Source: Exiguobacterium sp. s48 (GTDB lineage: Bacteria > Bacillota > Bacilli > Exiguobacteriales > Exiguobacteriaceae). From it: 61,232 nt of DNA. The notes beneath the pieces are model-generated. The model worked only from the letters and a program-made list of their open reading frames with translations. It had not been told where the DNA came from and did not search any database. The first letter of the stretch is position 1; every line of letters begins with the position of its first letter. The DNA lies in assembly GCF_018617395.1 (NCBI RefSeq), contig NZ_JACSKC010000005.1, forward strand, positions 1 to 61,232, given 5' to 3'. The position numbers and the translations under genes were made by a program. Below, in pieces: positions 17,312 through 26,195 of the stretch.

Positions 17312-19264
17312 ATGTGGCAGCGCCTGCTTAAGCGAATAGTCAAACAACAGAACCCGGAGACCGTCAAAGTCGAGAAAGGCTATAACCCCGACGTCATCGC
17401 CAAGATTCAGCCACAGGGCGGCATTAAGTTCGACGCCAACTTCGTCCGGCTCGGGGACGGCTATCTGTCGTGCCTCCATGTCTATAAATATCAGTCGCTC
17501 GTCTACGACTACTGGCTCGAACCAATCCTGAACATGCCGGGCGTTTTGACGACGCTCGACATCGGGACGGCCGACAAGCGTGAAATCATCCAGACCATCA
17601 ACAAGTCGATGGCCGAACAGAACACACGCTTCGAGAATGCGAAGGACAACATCGACCGCATCGACGCTAGGGAGACATATAAGGAGCTGAACGAGCTCTA
17701 TGAACAGATCACCCAGGGCGAGATGATGAAATATCTGCATCTGCGCCTCTATGTGAAGGCGAAGACGCTCGACGCGCTCGAGGTAAAAGTGCAGGAAGTG
17801 ATGGAAGAGCTCGAGGCCCGGAATTTCCGCTCGACGATCTTCCTGAACGAACAGGAATGGGAATGGCAGAGCCTGTTCACGAGCTATGATCAACAACAAA
17901 AGCTCCCGAATCGGCGCCGTGGGAAAGAGATCCCGTCCCTCTCCATCGCCGGTGGCTATCCGTTCCACTTCACGTCGCTCCAGGACGCGACCGGAACATA
18001 TTACGGGACGACCGACACGAACGGCAGCGTCATCTTTGACCTGTTCCACAAGGACAAGCAACGCAAGTTCTACAACGCGCTCATGATCGGCAAGATGGGA
18101 TCCGGCAAATCGACACTTCTCAAGAAGACGGTGCTCGACCAGGCGATCAAGGGCAACAAGATTCGTATCCTCGACGTCACGGGCGAGTTCTCCGACCTCG
18201 TGCGCCAGCTCGGCGGGAAAGAGATTGCGCTCGACGGGTCGGCCGGGCTCATCAACCCGCTCCATGTCTATAAGACCGTGACGAACAACGACGGCAGCGC
18301 CAACGAGGCACTCTCGTTCATGCAGCACCTGTCAAAGATGGCCGTGTTCTATCACTACATCAACCCGGCAGCGACGCAGGAAGAGACGAACGAGTTCGAG
18401 ATTTTGCTTCGGGACCTGTACGTCCGGCACGGGCTCTGGAACGAACAGGGCGAGCTGCCGATCACGACGCATCCGGCGAACCGGTACCCGACGTTCTCCG
18501 ACTTCTTGCATCTCGTGCGTCGTGAGCTCTACACGGACGACACGCGCACCTCAATCAAGGAAGCGATCAGCCCGAACCGGGTCCGACGTCTCGAGAACAT
18601 CGAGCTCGCCGTCACGAACCTCGTCCATAACTATGGCAACATTTTCGACGGCCACTCCTCGATCGACCGGTTCGACGAAGAGCTCATCGTCTCGTTCCCG
18701 CTCCGAAACCTCACAAGCCTACGGGACGAGGTATTCCAGGCGCAGGTGTTCTCGCTCATGAACATGCTGTGGGACGGGATGATCGCCAACGGCTCGAGTC
18801 AACTGAAGGCCTACAACCAGGGCGTGCTCCGGACCGAAGAGGCGTGCAAGTATCTCATCGTCATCGACGAGGCGCACCATTTGATCAACACGCGCGACAT
18901 CGCGCAACCGGCCATCCTGTATCTGCAACGCTGTATGCGCGAGGCGCGCAAATATTTCGGTGGCATCTTCTTCGTGTCGCACTTGATCACCGACTTCGTG
19001 CCGGCCGGATCGAAGTCTGAGAACGCAGAGAACGTCAAGTCGCTCTTCCAGCTCACCCAATATAAGATCATCGGCGAACAGGACGCGGAGAGCATCCCAA
19101 TCATCCAGACGGTGTTCGACGGACAGCTCTCGAACTCCGAGATGCGCATCATCCCCTCGCTCGAGACGGGGCGTGTCGTCCTCAGCATCTCGGGCGTACA
19201 GAACCTCATCTTTGACGTCGATGTCGCACCCGAGGAGCTCGCCCTGTTCGGTGGAGGTGCCTGA
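17312..19264 (+). CDS. VirB4-type conjugation ATPase
   Basis: A 650-residue motor ATPase of the mating channel. Walker A is LMIGKMGSGKSTLLKK near residue 258. Walker B is LIVIDEAHHLI near 514, followed by RCMREARKYFGGIFFVSH, a family hallmark, and the late FQLTQYKIIGEQ. I chose ATG 17312 because AAAGGAG at 17297-17303 is 8 nt upstream. The protein is shorter at its N-terminus than one-piece VirB4 proteins; the missing part is the preceding gene. It overlaps the start of the next gene by one base. Confidence 0.9.
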   Translation: MWQRLLKRIVKQQNPETVKVEKGYNPDVIAKIQPQGGIKFDANFVRLGDGYLSCLHVYKYQSLVYDYWLEPILNMPGVLTTLDIGTADKREIIQTINKSMAEQNTRFENAKDNIDRIDARETYKELNELYEQITQGEMMKYLHLRLYVKAKTLDALEVKVQEVMEELEARNFRSTIFLNEQEWEWQSLFTSYDQQQKLPNRRRGKEIPSLSIAGGYPFHFTSLQDATGTYYGTTDTNGSVIFDLFHKDKQRKFYNALMIGKMGSGKSTLLKKTVLDQAIKGNKIRILDVTGEFSDLVRQLGGKEIALDGSAGLINPLHVYKTVTNNDGSANEALSFMQHLSKMAVFYHYINPAATQEETNEFEILLRDLYVRHGLWNEQGELPITTHPANRYPTFSDFLHLVRRELYTDDTRTSIKEAISPNRVRRLENIELAVTNLVHNYGNIFDGHSSIDRFDEELIVSFPLRNLTSLRDEVFQAQVFSLMNMLWDGMIANGSSQLKAYNQGVLRTEEACKYLIVIDEAHHLINTRDIAQPAILYLQRCMREARKYFGGIFFVSHLITDFVPAGSKSENAENVKSLFQLTQYKIIGEQDAESIPIIQTVFDGQLSNSEMRIIPSLETGRVVLSISGVQNLIFDVDVAPEELALFGGGA

Positions 19265-20367
19265 TGTGGGCGGCCGCGAAACGGACGGCGCGCTTCGCCG
19301 TCACAGCGAAATGGCAACTCGCGACGCTCAAGTGGCGACTCATCCTGCTCGGCATCGCGGCACTCGTCTTGTTCCTGGTCATCCTCGTCGTCGGAATCCT
19401 CGACACGCTCACAGGTGTCCAGAACGAACAACCGACCGACGTCACGTTCAATACCGCAGGAGGTCTACAGGTGAGAGACCAGGTGCTTCAATATCGTGGT
19501 CTCGTCGAATCGGAACTGACGAAGCACGGGCTGGTCGAACAGACAAACCTCGTACTCGCGCTCATGATGCAGGAGAGTGGCGGACGCGGGAACGACCCGA
19601 TGCAGGCGAGCGAATCGAAGTGTGGACGGATCGGATGCATCACCTCCCCCGAGGAGAGCATCGTCTACGGCGTCGAACATTTCGCCTCCGTTTTCGAACG
19701 GACGAACCGCGACGTGCAGCTCACGTTACAGAGTTACAACTTCGGCGGCGGATTCATCGATTATGTTCAGGAGAACGGCGGACGCTACTCGAAAGAGCTC
19801 GCCATCTCGTTCTCGCAGATGATGTACCAGCGCGTGAAACACACCGGTATCTATCGTTGTCATCGCCCGAGTGCGGTCCAGCACGGCGCCTGTTACGGGG
19901 ACATCGAGTATGTCGATGCGGTGTTGAAATACCTCGCGCCGGTCGTCGTCGCCGACGGGGTCATCACGAAAGAACTGTTGTCGGGGTTACATTCCCCGCT
20001 CGCCATCCCGCTCAACGTGACATCGCGTTTCGGGTGGCGCGTCGTCTTCGGACAACGTGACAACCACACCGGCATCGACTTCAGTTGCACCCCGTCCGAC
20101 ACGATTCACGCGGTCAAGAGCGGCACCGTCATCTTTAGCGGGAACCGCGGACCGTACGGCAATCTCGTCCAAGTCCGGCACGACAACTACATCACGGCGT
20201 ACGCGCACCTGAGTCGTCTTGGCGTCCAAACGGGTCAACAGATCGACGCTGGGCAAGCGCTCGGGTACTGCGGCACGACCGGCCGATCGAGCGGGAACCA
20301 TCTGCATTTCGAGATCAAGACGGGTGAATGGTCCGGTCATATTGATCCTGGACCTTTGTTTCAATAA
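19264..20367 (+). CDS. Bifunctional cell-wall hydrolase: lysozyme-like plus M23 peptidase
   Basis: A 367-residue protein that would open the peptidoglycan for the mating channel (VirB1 role). One transmembrane helix (about 25-50, LILLGIAALVLFLVILVVGIL) anchors it. A lysozyme-like domain follows (LVLALMMQESGGRGN near 95-108, the glutamate being the likely catalytic acid, and LQSYNFGGGFIDY). The C-terminal part is an M23 metallopeptidase with NHTGIDFSC (His and Asp ligands near 268-272) and NHLHFEIK near 343-348. The start ATG overlaps the VirB4 stop codon. The lysozyme plus M23 pairing is typical of Gram-positive conjugation operons. Confidence 0.88.
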   Translation: MWAAAKRTARFAVTAKWQLATLKWRLILLGIAALVLFLVILVVGILDTLTGVQNEQPTDVTFNTAGGLQVRDQVLQYRGLVESELTKHGLVEQTNLVLALMMQESGGRGNDPMQASESKCGRIGCITSPEESIVYGVEHFASVFERTNRDVQLTLQSYNFGGGFIDYVQENGGRYSKELAISFSQMMYQRVKHTGIYRCHRPSAVQHGACYGDIEYVDAVLKYLAPVVVADGVITKELLSGLHSPLAIPLNVTSRFGWRVVFGQRDNHTGIDFSCTPSDTIHAVKSGTVIFSGNRGPYGNLVQVRHDNYITAYAHLSRLGVQTGQQIDAGQALGYCGTTGRSSGNHLHFEIKTGEWSGHIDPGPLFQ

Positions 20368-20435
20368 AGTTATTTGAATCTACCGTATATGATACTATCA
20401 ACCTAAATAAAACGAATTGGTTAAGGAGATTTTGA

Positions 20436-20882
20436 ATGGCCGACTATGTCAAGAGCATGCGTAATTTGATTGGATCGAGACCTTTCATCATGATTGGTGC
20501 ATCAGTGGTTTCAATGAACAATAAAAACCAAGTATTAATGCAGCTTCGATCAGATACATTGAAGTGGGGACTTCCTGGCGGAGCCATGGAAATTGGGGAA
20601 ACGATAGAGGAAAACGCAAGCCGTGAACTGTTTGAAGAAACGGGATTAATTGCGAATACACTGGAACTCATAGATGTCTTGTCCGGAAAAGACTTCTACT
20701 TCCAGTATCCAAATGGCGATGAAATTTATAACGTCATCCATGTGTTTCGCGTAAAAGAAACTGTAGGTGAATTATTAAATCAAGAAGAAGAAGGATTGGA
20801 GATTCGATACTTCTCGCTCCACGACCTGCCAACCAATATGGATGAACGAGCATCTTATATCATTCAAAAACACTGTAAGTAA
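20436..20882 (+). CDS. NUDIX hydrolase cargo gene
   Basis: A 148-residue NUDIX hydrolase. The Nudix box is complete (G49, E55, then RELFEETGL at 63-71), with the motif LKWGLPGGAMEIGE ahead of it. The substrate cannot be told from sequence; nucleotide-diphosphate derivatives are usual. The gene has AAGGAG before its ATG, lower GC than its neighbours and a strong terminator right after it, and it splits the transfer operon between the hydrolase and VirB8-like genes. That looks like a self-contained insert rather than a transfer gene. Confidence 0.85.
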   Translation: MADYVKSMRNLIGSRPFIMIGASVVSMNNKNQVLMQLRSDTLKWGLPGGAMEIGETIEENASRELFEETGLIANTLELIDVLSGKDFYFQYPNGDEIYNVIHVFRVKETVGELLNQEEEGLEIRYFSLHDLPTNMDERASYIIQKHCK

Positions 20883-20904
20883 ACCAAATAAAAATTTACT
20901 TCAC

Positions 20905-20940
20905 CAGCACTCGACATTACCATGTTGAAGTGCTTTTTTT
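20905..20940 (+). terminator. Intrinsic terminator after the NUDIX gene
   Basis: The stem AGCACT (20905-20910) with AGTGCT (20928-20933), extended by ACAT with ATGT, is followed by at least seven T. It lies within the rightward operon, so transcription of 20971-26125 needs read-through or a new promoter. Confidence 0.8.
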
Positions 20941-20970
20941 ATTACTCGAACACCAGAAGGAGGATTGTGC

Positions 20971-21522
20971 ATGGATTTTAACAGCAAACATCTCTCTTAT
21001 CTGTTTGGGGTTTTGCTCCTCATTTCGTTCGCAGCGAACGTCTTTTTCTATCAGCAAACTCCACCCGTGGCGAGCACTTCGATTGATAACAAGACTCATA
21101 CCGAGACCATCACGTCCCCTGGGTCGGCAACCCCGACCGACACATCGACGGAGACGGAACGGATGAAGGAGCTGACGACACAGGCGACACGCTTCGTCGA
21201 GTACGCCTTTACCATCACGAAGGACAGTTACACGACCCAAAAACGACAAGCGAAAGACGTCATGTCGGAAGAACTCGCGGCCATGCTCTTCGCCGCTGAC
21301 GGGAGCGATGTCGGCACGTTCGAGACGACCGTCCGCGACATCGAGGTGTTCCCTTCTGTCTCCGGAGAAGATTGTCTCGTCCGGTTCGCACAGGACCTGG
21401 TGATCACCGAGACGGGTTATGAAGAGGCAACGCAAGAACTGTTGGCCCTGACGTTCGAGTCCATCGACGGACGCTTGGTCGTCACCGCGATGGCAGACCT
21501 GACACCGGAAGGAGGGATCTAG
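20971..21522 (+). CDS. VirB8/TcpC-like membrane-anchored transfer protein
   Basis: A 183-residue protein with an N-terminal transmembrane helix (about 8-26, LSYLFGVLLLISFAANVFF), a Thr/Ser/Pro-rich linker and a C-terminal alpha+beta domain of about 130 residues that resembles the NTF2-like extracellular domain of VirB8/TcpC proteins (RFVEYAFTITKDSY, IEVFPSVSGEDCLVRF). ATG 20971 follows GAAGGAGG with ideal spacing; the TTG six bases upstream does not. The stop codon touches the next start. Confidence 0.6.
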   Translation: MDFNSKHLSYLFGVLLLISFAANVFFYQQTPPVASTSIDNKTHTETITSPGSATPTDTSTETERMKELTTQATRFVEYAFTITKDSYTTQKRQAKDVMSEELAAMLFAADGSDVGTFETTVRDIEVFPSVSGEDCLVRFAQDLVITETGYEEATQELLALTFESIDGRLVVTAMADLTPEGGI

Positions 21523-22362
21523 ATGCGACCGAAAACGCGACGACGCCTCACCCAGAACGTCTCCCGGTTCTACCTCGGACTCGGTGTGTTCTTTGTCGTC
21601 GGTTTCCTCTTCTTCGGTATCTCGTCTTTCTTCTTCGCCGAGGAGGCACCGGTCAATGAGACGCCAATCAACGAGGCAATCCGTCTCTCGAACGGGGAGA
21701 CCGTGACGCTTCATGCCTGGGGTTATGACACGGAAAAGCGGACGATGCGCGTCCGCCTCTCACTCGATGACGCACCAGGTAACACGAACAATCATCTCTT
21801 CCGCTATGTCTATAGGGCACGTCCAGATTCTGAAAAGGAAGTTGATTTGCTGTATGAACGGAACGACCAGTACGTGCTCGAATTGAAGGATGTGCCGAAC
21901 GACTTCGACCAACTCGCCGTCCGAATCTACGGATTGGATGAGTCACAATCAGTCGATGCACTCACACCCGAGGAACAAGAGAACAGTCTTTTGACGTCAC
22001 TCTATACCGACCGTCGGACCATCGAACAGGCGAGCCACACCTCATCTGACGAGACAACTTTCACAAGACTGTTCGTCGAGGACGAGCTCGCGGAGACCGA
22101 ACGGCATTTGGAAACAGCACAGCAGTCAGTCGAAGCACAACGGCAAAAAATCGAGCGACTCGACCGTGACAAAGAGGAACTCGAAGGCGAACTTCCCTAC
22201 CTCTCGCTCGACGAACAGGTCGAACAGGAGAACGAGATTTTCGACCTCGGCCGGAAGCGTGACGAGCTCACACTAGAACTTGAAAAGCTCGAACAGTCGG
22301 TCGTAGCGCTCGAAGAAAAGCACGATAAACTGCGCGTCCGGCTCCTGGAACTATCGATTTAA
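21523..22362 (+). CDS. Membrane-anchored coiled-coil protein of the transfer operon
   Basis: A 279-residue protein with one transmembrane helix near 17-38 (FYLGLGVFFVVGFLFFG), a beta-rich middle (40-150) and a long C-terminal coiled coil (about 190-279, heptad-like Leu in ETAQQSVEAQRQKIERLD). It directly abuts the VirB8-like gene and is the last gene before the oriT candidate. It may be a tether or adhesin of the mating apparatus. The family is not recognised. Confidence 0.6.
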   Translation: MRPKTRRRLTQNVSRFYLGLGVFFVVGFLFFGISSFFFAEEAPVNETPINEAIRLSNGETVTLHAWGYDTEKRTMRVRLSLDDAPGNTNNHLFRYVYRARPDSEKEVDLLYERNDQYVLELKDVPNDFDQLAVRIYGLDESQSVDALTPEEQENSLLTSLYTDRRTIEQASHTSSDETTFTRLFVEDELAETERHLETAQQSVEAQRQKIERLDRDKEELEGELPYLSLDEQVEQENEIFDLGRKRDELTLELEKLEQSVVALEEKHDKLRVRLLELSI

Positions 22363-22363
22363 G

Positions 22364-22478
22364 TGGCACATCTCGTGCCAAATCGCTGATTTAACTGGCA
22401 CATTTCGTGCCGTTTTCGGACTTTTGGTGATATCACGGAAACCCCAGGCTCTGCCTGGGCTATCACGACAAGTGATAG
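22364..22478 (+). other. Origin of transfer (oriT) candidate
   Basis: The 190-bp gap upstream of the relaxase genes holds five symmetrical elements in 115 bp. There are two hairpins TGGCAC-n5-GTGCC (22364-22380 and 22396-22411), each following GATTTAA so that they also form a direct repeat. Then come the palindrome GTGATATCAC (22427-22436), CCCAGGC with GCCTGGG (22443-22459), and CTATCAC with GTGATAG (22460-22478). An array of inverted repeats immediately upstream of an accessory protein and a relaxase is the normal arrangement of an oriT. The nick site cannot be assigned by eye. Confidence 0.65.
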
Positions 22479-22554
22479 CAGTTTCCCCTTATGCTCTTTG
22501 AACGAACTTTTAGGACGTCGGCAATATGTAGCCTCTAGAAAGGTGGTCAGTCAA

Positions 22555-22806
22555 ATGGATCTGTTACTCCGAGACATCGACCCCGTCATCGTGAAGCAGA
22601 TCGATGAATGGGCGAAGGAACACAACCGCTCCCGGCAACAATATTTGAAAGAATTGCTCGCCTCCTGGTGCGCGAACGGCATCCAATCGACGCAGGTCGA
22701 GCGGCTCGAACGACAGCTCGAGGCGAACACGCTCCACTTGAAACGGAGTGCGGACGAGCTCGCCGAAGTGACCCGTTTGTTGAGTGAGGTGATGCAGGAT
22801 GCGTGA
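22555..22806 (+). CDS. Ribbon-helix-helix relaxosome accessory protein (MobC-like)
   Basis: An 83-residue protein with an N-terminal ribbon-helix-helix fold (DLLLRDIDPVIVKQIDEWA, then NRSRQQYLKELLASW) and a C-terminal helix suited to dimerisation. ATG 22555 follows AAAGGTGG; the in-frame start further upstream would overlap oriT. It overlaps the relaxase start by 8 bp. It probably binds the inverted repeats just upstream and loads the relaxase. Confidence 0.75.
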   Translation: MDLLLRDIDPVIVKQIDEWAKEHNRSRQQYLKELLASWCANGIQSTQVERLERQLEANTLHLKRSADELAEVTRLLSEVMQDA

Positions 22807-23953
22807 GACGCCGGGTGTCGTCATCAAGTCGAAGTTCAAGGTGCCGGGCACGAAAAAGAAATCGCGTCGCTACACGACGTACCTCGACTACATCAATCGT
22901 CCGGACGCGAAAGACAGCCGCGAACAGTTTGAGACGTATCACGACTATATGGAAGATAAGACGAAATCGAGCGGTCTGTTCACGCGCGAGGACGATCGGT
23001 TGAACGACGAAAAACGTCGCGCCGTCCGCGACATCTTCAAGCATGCGCAAGAGAACGGGAGCATTCTCTGGCAGGACGTCATCTCGTTCGACAACGCCTG
23101 GCTACGCGAGACCGGGGTGCTCCACGATGACCTCGTCGACGAGAAACGGTTGATCCAGGCGACGCGGAACGCGGTCGAGGCGATGCTCCAAAAAGAGAAG
23201 ATGGTCCATGCCTATTGGACCGGTGCCGTGCATTACAACACCGACAACATCCACGTGCATGTCGCCATCGTCGAGACGAGCCACATGCGCGAGCGCGGCA
23301 AACGCAAACCGAAATCGATCGAGCTGATGAAGTCGAAGGTCATCCATTCCCTCGCCGACCGGACGAAAGAACAGGAGAAACTGAATGCGTTCATAAGAGA
23401 CGAACTGATCGCCCATAAACGGAACCGGAAGATTCCAACGCTCCCGAACCGTGTCCTGCATCCCGATCTTGTGCGTCAGTTCAAGGACATCTATGAACGG
23501 TTGCCGGAAGACAAACGACAGTGGCGCTACAACATGAACGGGATGCAACCGCTCCGTGAATCGCTCAATCGTCTGACCGACCGCTATATCGACATTCACT
23601 TCAAAGCAGAGTTTCAAACCTTCAACGAACGGCTTGAACAGGAGGTGTCGTTCCATCGTCGCAGCTACGGCGACACGGAGAAGGCCGATTGGTACCGGAT
23701 GACAAAGCGACAGGACCTCTACACCCGGATGGGGAACGCCATACTCTCTGAGATGCGAGACTTGTCAAAAGAACAAACGATAGTTGAGAAAAATGGAGAC
23801 CCCAAACATCCGGTCCGACGTGCGTTCAACCAAAAAAAGATATTCAACGAATCACTCTACCGGATCGAAAGGCACATGAATGACGAGTTCGAACATTTGA
23901 AGAACCAACGCGCTTTCGAACAGTTGGAACGGGACATCGAATATGGAAAGTGA
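22799..23953 (+). CDS. MobL-type (MOB-P-like) relaxase
   Basis: A 384-residue relaxase expected to nick oriT and remain bound to the transferred strand. It has a basic N-terminal beta region (VVIKSKFKVPGTKKKSRRYTT, then YLDYINR with a candidate nucleophilic Tyr) and the metal-binding motif VHYNTDNIHVHVAIVE near residues 143-158. The H-x-H after DNI, with the earlier His, gives the three-histidine site of MobL/MobP relaxases. The C-terminal half is helical and charged. It is translationally coupled to the MobC-like gene. Confidence 0.85.
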   Translation: MRETPGVVIKSKFKVPGTKKKSRRYTTYLDYINRPDAKDSREQFETYHDYMEDKTKSSGLFTREDDRLNDEKRRAVRDIFKHAQENGSILWQDVISFDNAWLRETGVLHDDLVDEKRLIQATRNAVEAMLQKEKMVHAYWTGAVHYNTDNIHVHVAIVETSHMRERGKRKPKSIELMKSKVIHSLADRTKEQEKLNAFIRDELIAHKRNRKIPTLPNRVLHPDLVRQFKDIYERLPEDKRQWRYNMNGMQPLRESLNRLTDRYIDIHFKAEFQTFNERLEQEVSFHRRSYGDTEKADWYRMTKRQDLYTRMGNAILSEMRDLSKEQTIVEKNGDPKHPVRRAFNQKKIFNESLYRIERHMNDEFEHLKNQRAFEQLERDIEYGK

Positions 23954-23962
23954 GGGAGGACG

Positions 23963-24412
23963 ATGGAAGAGTTGAGACAGATCCGCCTTCGCTTGAAACC
24001 GGAGACGGTCACGTATTTAGAAGAGTTCGCCGACGACAAACGTTTCGGCCATCTCGGTCAGGTCATCGATCATATCGCAGAAGAACATAAACAATTGGCT
24101 GACGAGAAGTGGGACATGCAGTTCCTCACCCGCTCGATCAGCACTCAGGTCTCGCGTCATATCGAGGAGTTAATGAACGAGCAGGTGTCGACGGAACTCG
24201 AGCGGATCCGGCTCGCCGCGAACCGTTCCGATCGTCAAGGACAGATCCTGACAGAGCTTTTGCAGGCGCTGATGCAGACCGAGGGCATCGAGGACATCAT
24301 GACGACGGACCAGTTCAATCCAACGTTCCTCGAGACGGCGGAACGTGTCGTCCAGGAACGTATCGAACACCAAAAACAGAAGAAGGACACACTAACTTTT
24401 GAGAGAGGATGA
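23963..24412 (+). CDS. Relaxase-operon protein, helical, unknown
   Basis: A 149-residue, highly charged and mostly helical protein. The N-terminus (LRQIRLRLKPETVTYLEEFADDKRF) looks like a weak ribbon-helix-helix or helix-turn-helix. There is no membrane segment. GAGGGAGGA precedes the ATG, 10 bp after the relaxase stop codon, so it is co-translated with mobilisation genes and may be a second relaxosome accessory factor. Confidence 0.55.
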   Translation: MEELRQIRLRLKPETVTYLEEFADDKRFGHLGQVIDHIAEEHKQLADEKWDMQFLTRSISTQVSRHIEELMNEQVSTELERIRLAANRSDRQGQILTELLQALMQTEGIEDIMTTDQFNPTFLETAERVVQERIEHQKQKKDTLTFERG

Positions 24413-24417
24413 ACCTT

Positions 24418-24705
24418 ATGCGACCACTTGACCGTCCCTTTACGATGGGACAACTGTTGACGCTTCAACAGAAAACTGTCTCGGTCCTTATTTATGGAAA
24501 ACGGTACGACATTCCGGTGTCCGTTTCCGAGCACCAACTTTTGACCGCCATCGCGCAAGACGAGATTGTCTTGCTTCCCGTCAATTTCAAGCGGACACGG
24601 CTGTTACTCGACATCCCGGAATCATCGCCACAACTCGAACGTGAACTGAACGAGTTTACGGATACTGAAGAATCTGTCACCGACTTGTTGAAGGAAGGAG
24701 TCTGA
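24418..24705 (+). CDS. Small protein preceding ardC
   Basis: A 95-residue protein with a beta-rich first half (KTVSVLIYGKRYDIPVSV, EIVLLPVNFKRTRLLLDI) and an acidic C-terminus. ATG 24418 is 9 nt after GAGAGAGG; an earlier ATG at 24409 overlaps that site. It lies between the helical protein and the antirestriction gene with almost no spacing. Not recognised. Its acidity makes a DNA-mimic role conceivable but unproven. Confidence 0.55.
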   Translation: MRPLDRPFTMGQLLTLQQKTVSVLIYGKRYDIPVSVSEHQLLTAIAQDEIVLLPVNFKRTRLLLDIPESSPQLERELNEFTDTEESVTDLLKEGV

Positions 24706-24709
24706 CAAG

Positions 24710-26125
24710 ATGGCTAAGATGAAGACGAACGAAGAACGGAAGGCCGAGCTCGAGGCCTTGACGGAACAAACGGGAAAACAGATCGACAGCTACTTCGAGA
24801 GTCCTGAGAAGATTCGGGAACATCTGCAGTTCCTCGGAAAGTTCCATCAATACTCGATGCGAAACGCGATCTTGATCAAGTCCCAGTTCCCCGGCGCGGT
24901 CGCAGTCGGCTCTTATCCGTTCTGGGAAAAGCAAGGCGCACAGGTCCAAAAAGGCGAGCGTGGCATCAAGGTATTCATCCCTAACCCGGTGACGTATGCC
25001 TTGCACAAAGATGAATGGGTACCGCTCAGCAAGGCACAGAAGTCGATCAAGGAAGGCGTGAAACAAGGTCGCATCCCGTCACGCAAGATGATGTATTTCA
25101 AAATCGGTCACGTGTTCGAATACACGCAGACCGATGCGCGCGAAAAAGGGATCGAGGTCTCGGACATCTTCAAACGGTATCACCGGGACGGAGGGTTCGA
25201 GAACGAGCAAGACATCCGTGACGCCTTGACGACGCTCGCGGATGCCCGAAATGTGACGCTATTGGAGGAACCGCTCGACGAGATCGGAACAGCGAAGGGG
25301 TGTTACTATCCGGAGTTGCATGCAATCGCCTTAAACCCGCGGAACACACCGATTGAGGACATCAGCGTCTTAATCCATGAGCTCGCTCACGCGGAGCTAC
25401 ACAACCAAGAGCGGAATCTCGAACGGGACCAACCTCTCACGGCACCCGAGAAGGAATTCCAGGCCGAGATGGTCGCCTACGTCGTCTCACATCAACTCGG
25501 GTTCCCGACGGACGACTTCTCGCTCTCTTACTTGGCCGGTTGGACGAAAAACAAAGAGCTAATCGACAAGGAACAACTGTTGCAGGAGGTCCATCAGACA
25601 TCCTCAACCTTTCTTAATCATATCGAGTTACACTTAGAAAAGGTGCGCACGTTGGAGCCAGAAAAGGAACAGACCCCACTCGAATATATCGAGCAGCTAG
25701 ATCGGCGTATGGGATGGAAAGACACCGACCTGACACTCTACGAACGGGTTCACGCCGTACAGCGTGTGTTTCCTGAAGAAGTGGGATCCTATCTAAACGC
25801 AAAAGCGGCTCTCGAGACGAACCTGGAGATGGATCGTGTCGATGAGCCGCTCATGTATATTCATGGTAAAGGATTCGGGTTTCAACAGTTCGGTATTGCA
25901 AATAGTCATGACTTCAATGAAGATGCACTCGTTGCCTACACTGTCGCGCTACCAACTCAACCTTTGATCAGTGGTCACTTCGACCCTGAAAGAACCGTGC
26001 ATCCTTTACATGATTTAGAAAAGAACAATAAGGTTGAAAAACCAACCCTCAAAAATCTTGAAGATAGTTGGCATAATGTGTTGCTCGAAGAAGAAAAAAA
26101 CTTTCGTCAAGAACTGCATTATTAA
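24710..26125 (+). CDS. ArdC-like antirestriction protein
   Basis: A 471-residue protein with the ArdC layout. The N-terminal ssDNA-binding domain covers about 1-150 (FHQYSMRNAILIKSQFPGA, SYPFWEKQGAQVQKGERGIKVFIP) and an ImmA/IrrE-type zinc peptidase domain has LIHELAHAELH near 220-230 with a downstream acidic ligand region (EKEFQAEMVAYVV). Family knowledge: ArdC proteins enter or act early in conjugation and protect incoming DNA from restriction. After about residue 330 there is a low-similarity tail. GAAGGAG precedes the ATG. It is the last gene of the transfer operon. Confidence 0.8.
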   Translation: MAKMKTNEERKAELEALTEQTGKQIDSYFESPEKIREHLQFLGKFHQYSMRNAILIKSQFPGAVAVGSYPFWEKQGAQVQKGERGIKVFIPNPVTYALHKDEWVPLSKAQKSIKEGVKQGRIPSRKMMYFKIGHVFEYTQTDAREKGIEVSDIFKRYHRDGGFENEQDIRDALTTLADARNVTLLEEPLDEIGTAKGCYYPELHAIALNPRNTPIEDISVLIHELAHAELHNQERNLERDQPLTAPEKEFQAEMVAYVVSHQLGFPTDDFSLSYLAGWTKNKELIDKEQLLQEVHQTSSTFLNHIELHLEKVRTLEPEKEQTPLEYIEQLDRRMGWKDTDLTLYERVHAVQRVFPEEVGSYLNAKAALETNLEMDRVDEPLMYIHGKGFGFQQFGIANSHDFNEDALVAYTVALPTQPLISGHFDPERTVHPLHDLEKNNKVEKPTLKNLEDSWHNVLLEEEKNFRQELHY

Positions 26126-26151
26126 ATATAGAACGATTAATCTAGTTTTTA

Positions 26152-26195
26152 TTAGCATAGGACTATTCAAAGGACTATTCAAAGTTCTATGCTAA
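26152..26195 (+). terminator. Unusual hairpin ending the transfer operon
   Basis: A 9-bp inverted repeat (26152-26160 with 26187-26195) brackets two tandem copies of GACTATTCAAAG (26161-26172 and 26173-26184), followed after a few bases by CTTTTATATTTTT. It fits a weak terminator. The duplicated 12-mer in the loop is odd. The rest of the 26126-26370 gap is AT-rich and I see no gene in it. Confidence 0.45.

Noticed and set aside
17249-18328. A 359-codon frame on the minus strand opposite virB4
   Set aside because: It is a shadow of the GC-rich virB4 gene; the plus-strand frame has Walker motifs and the minus frame has only biased composition.
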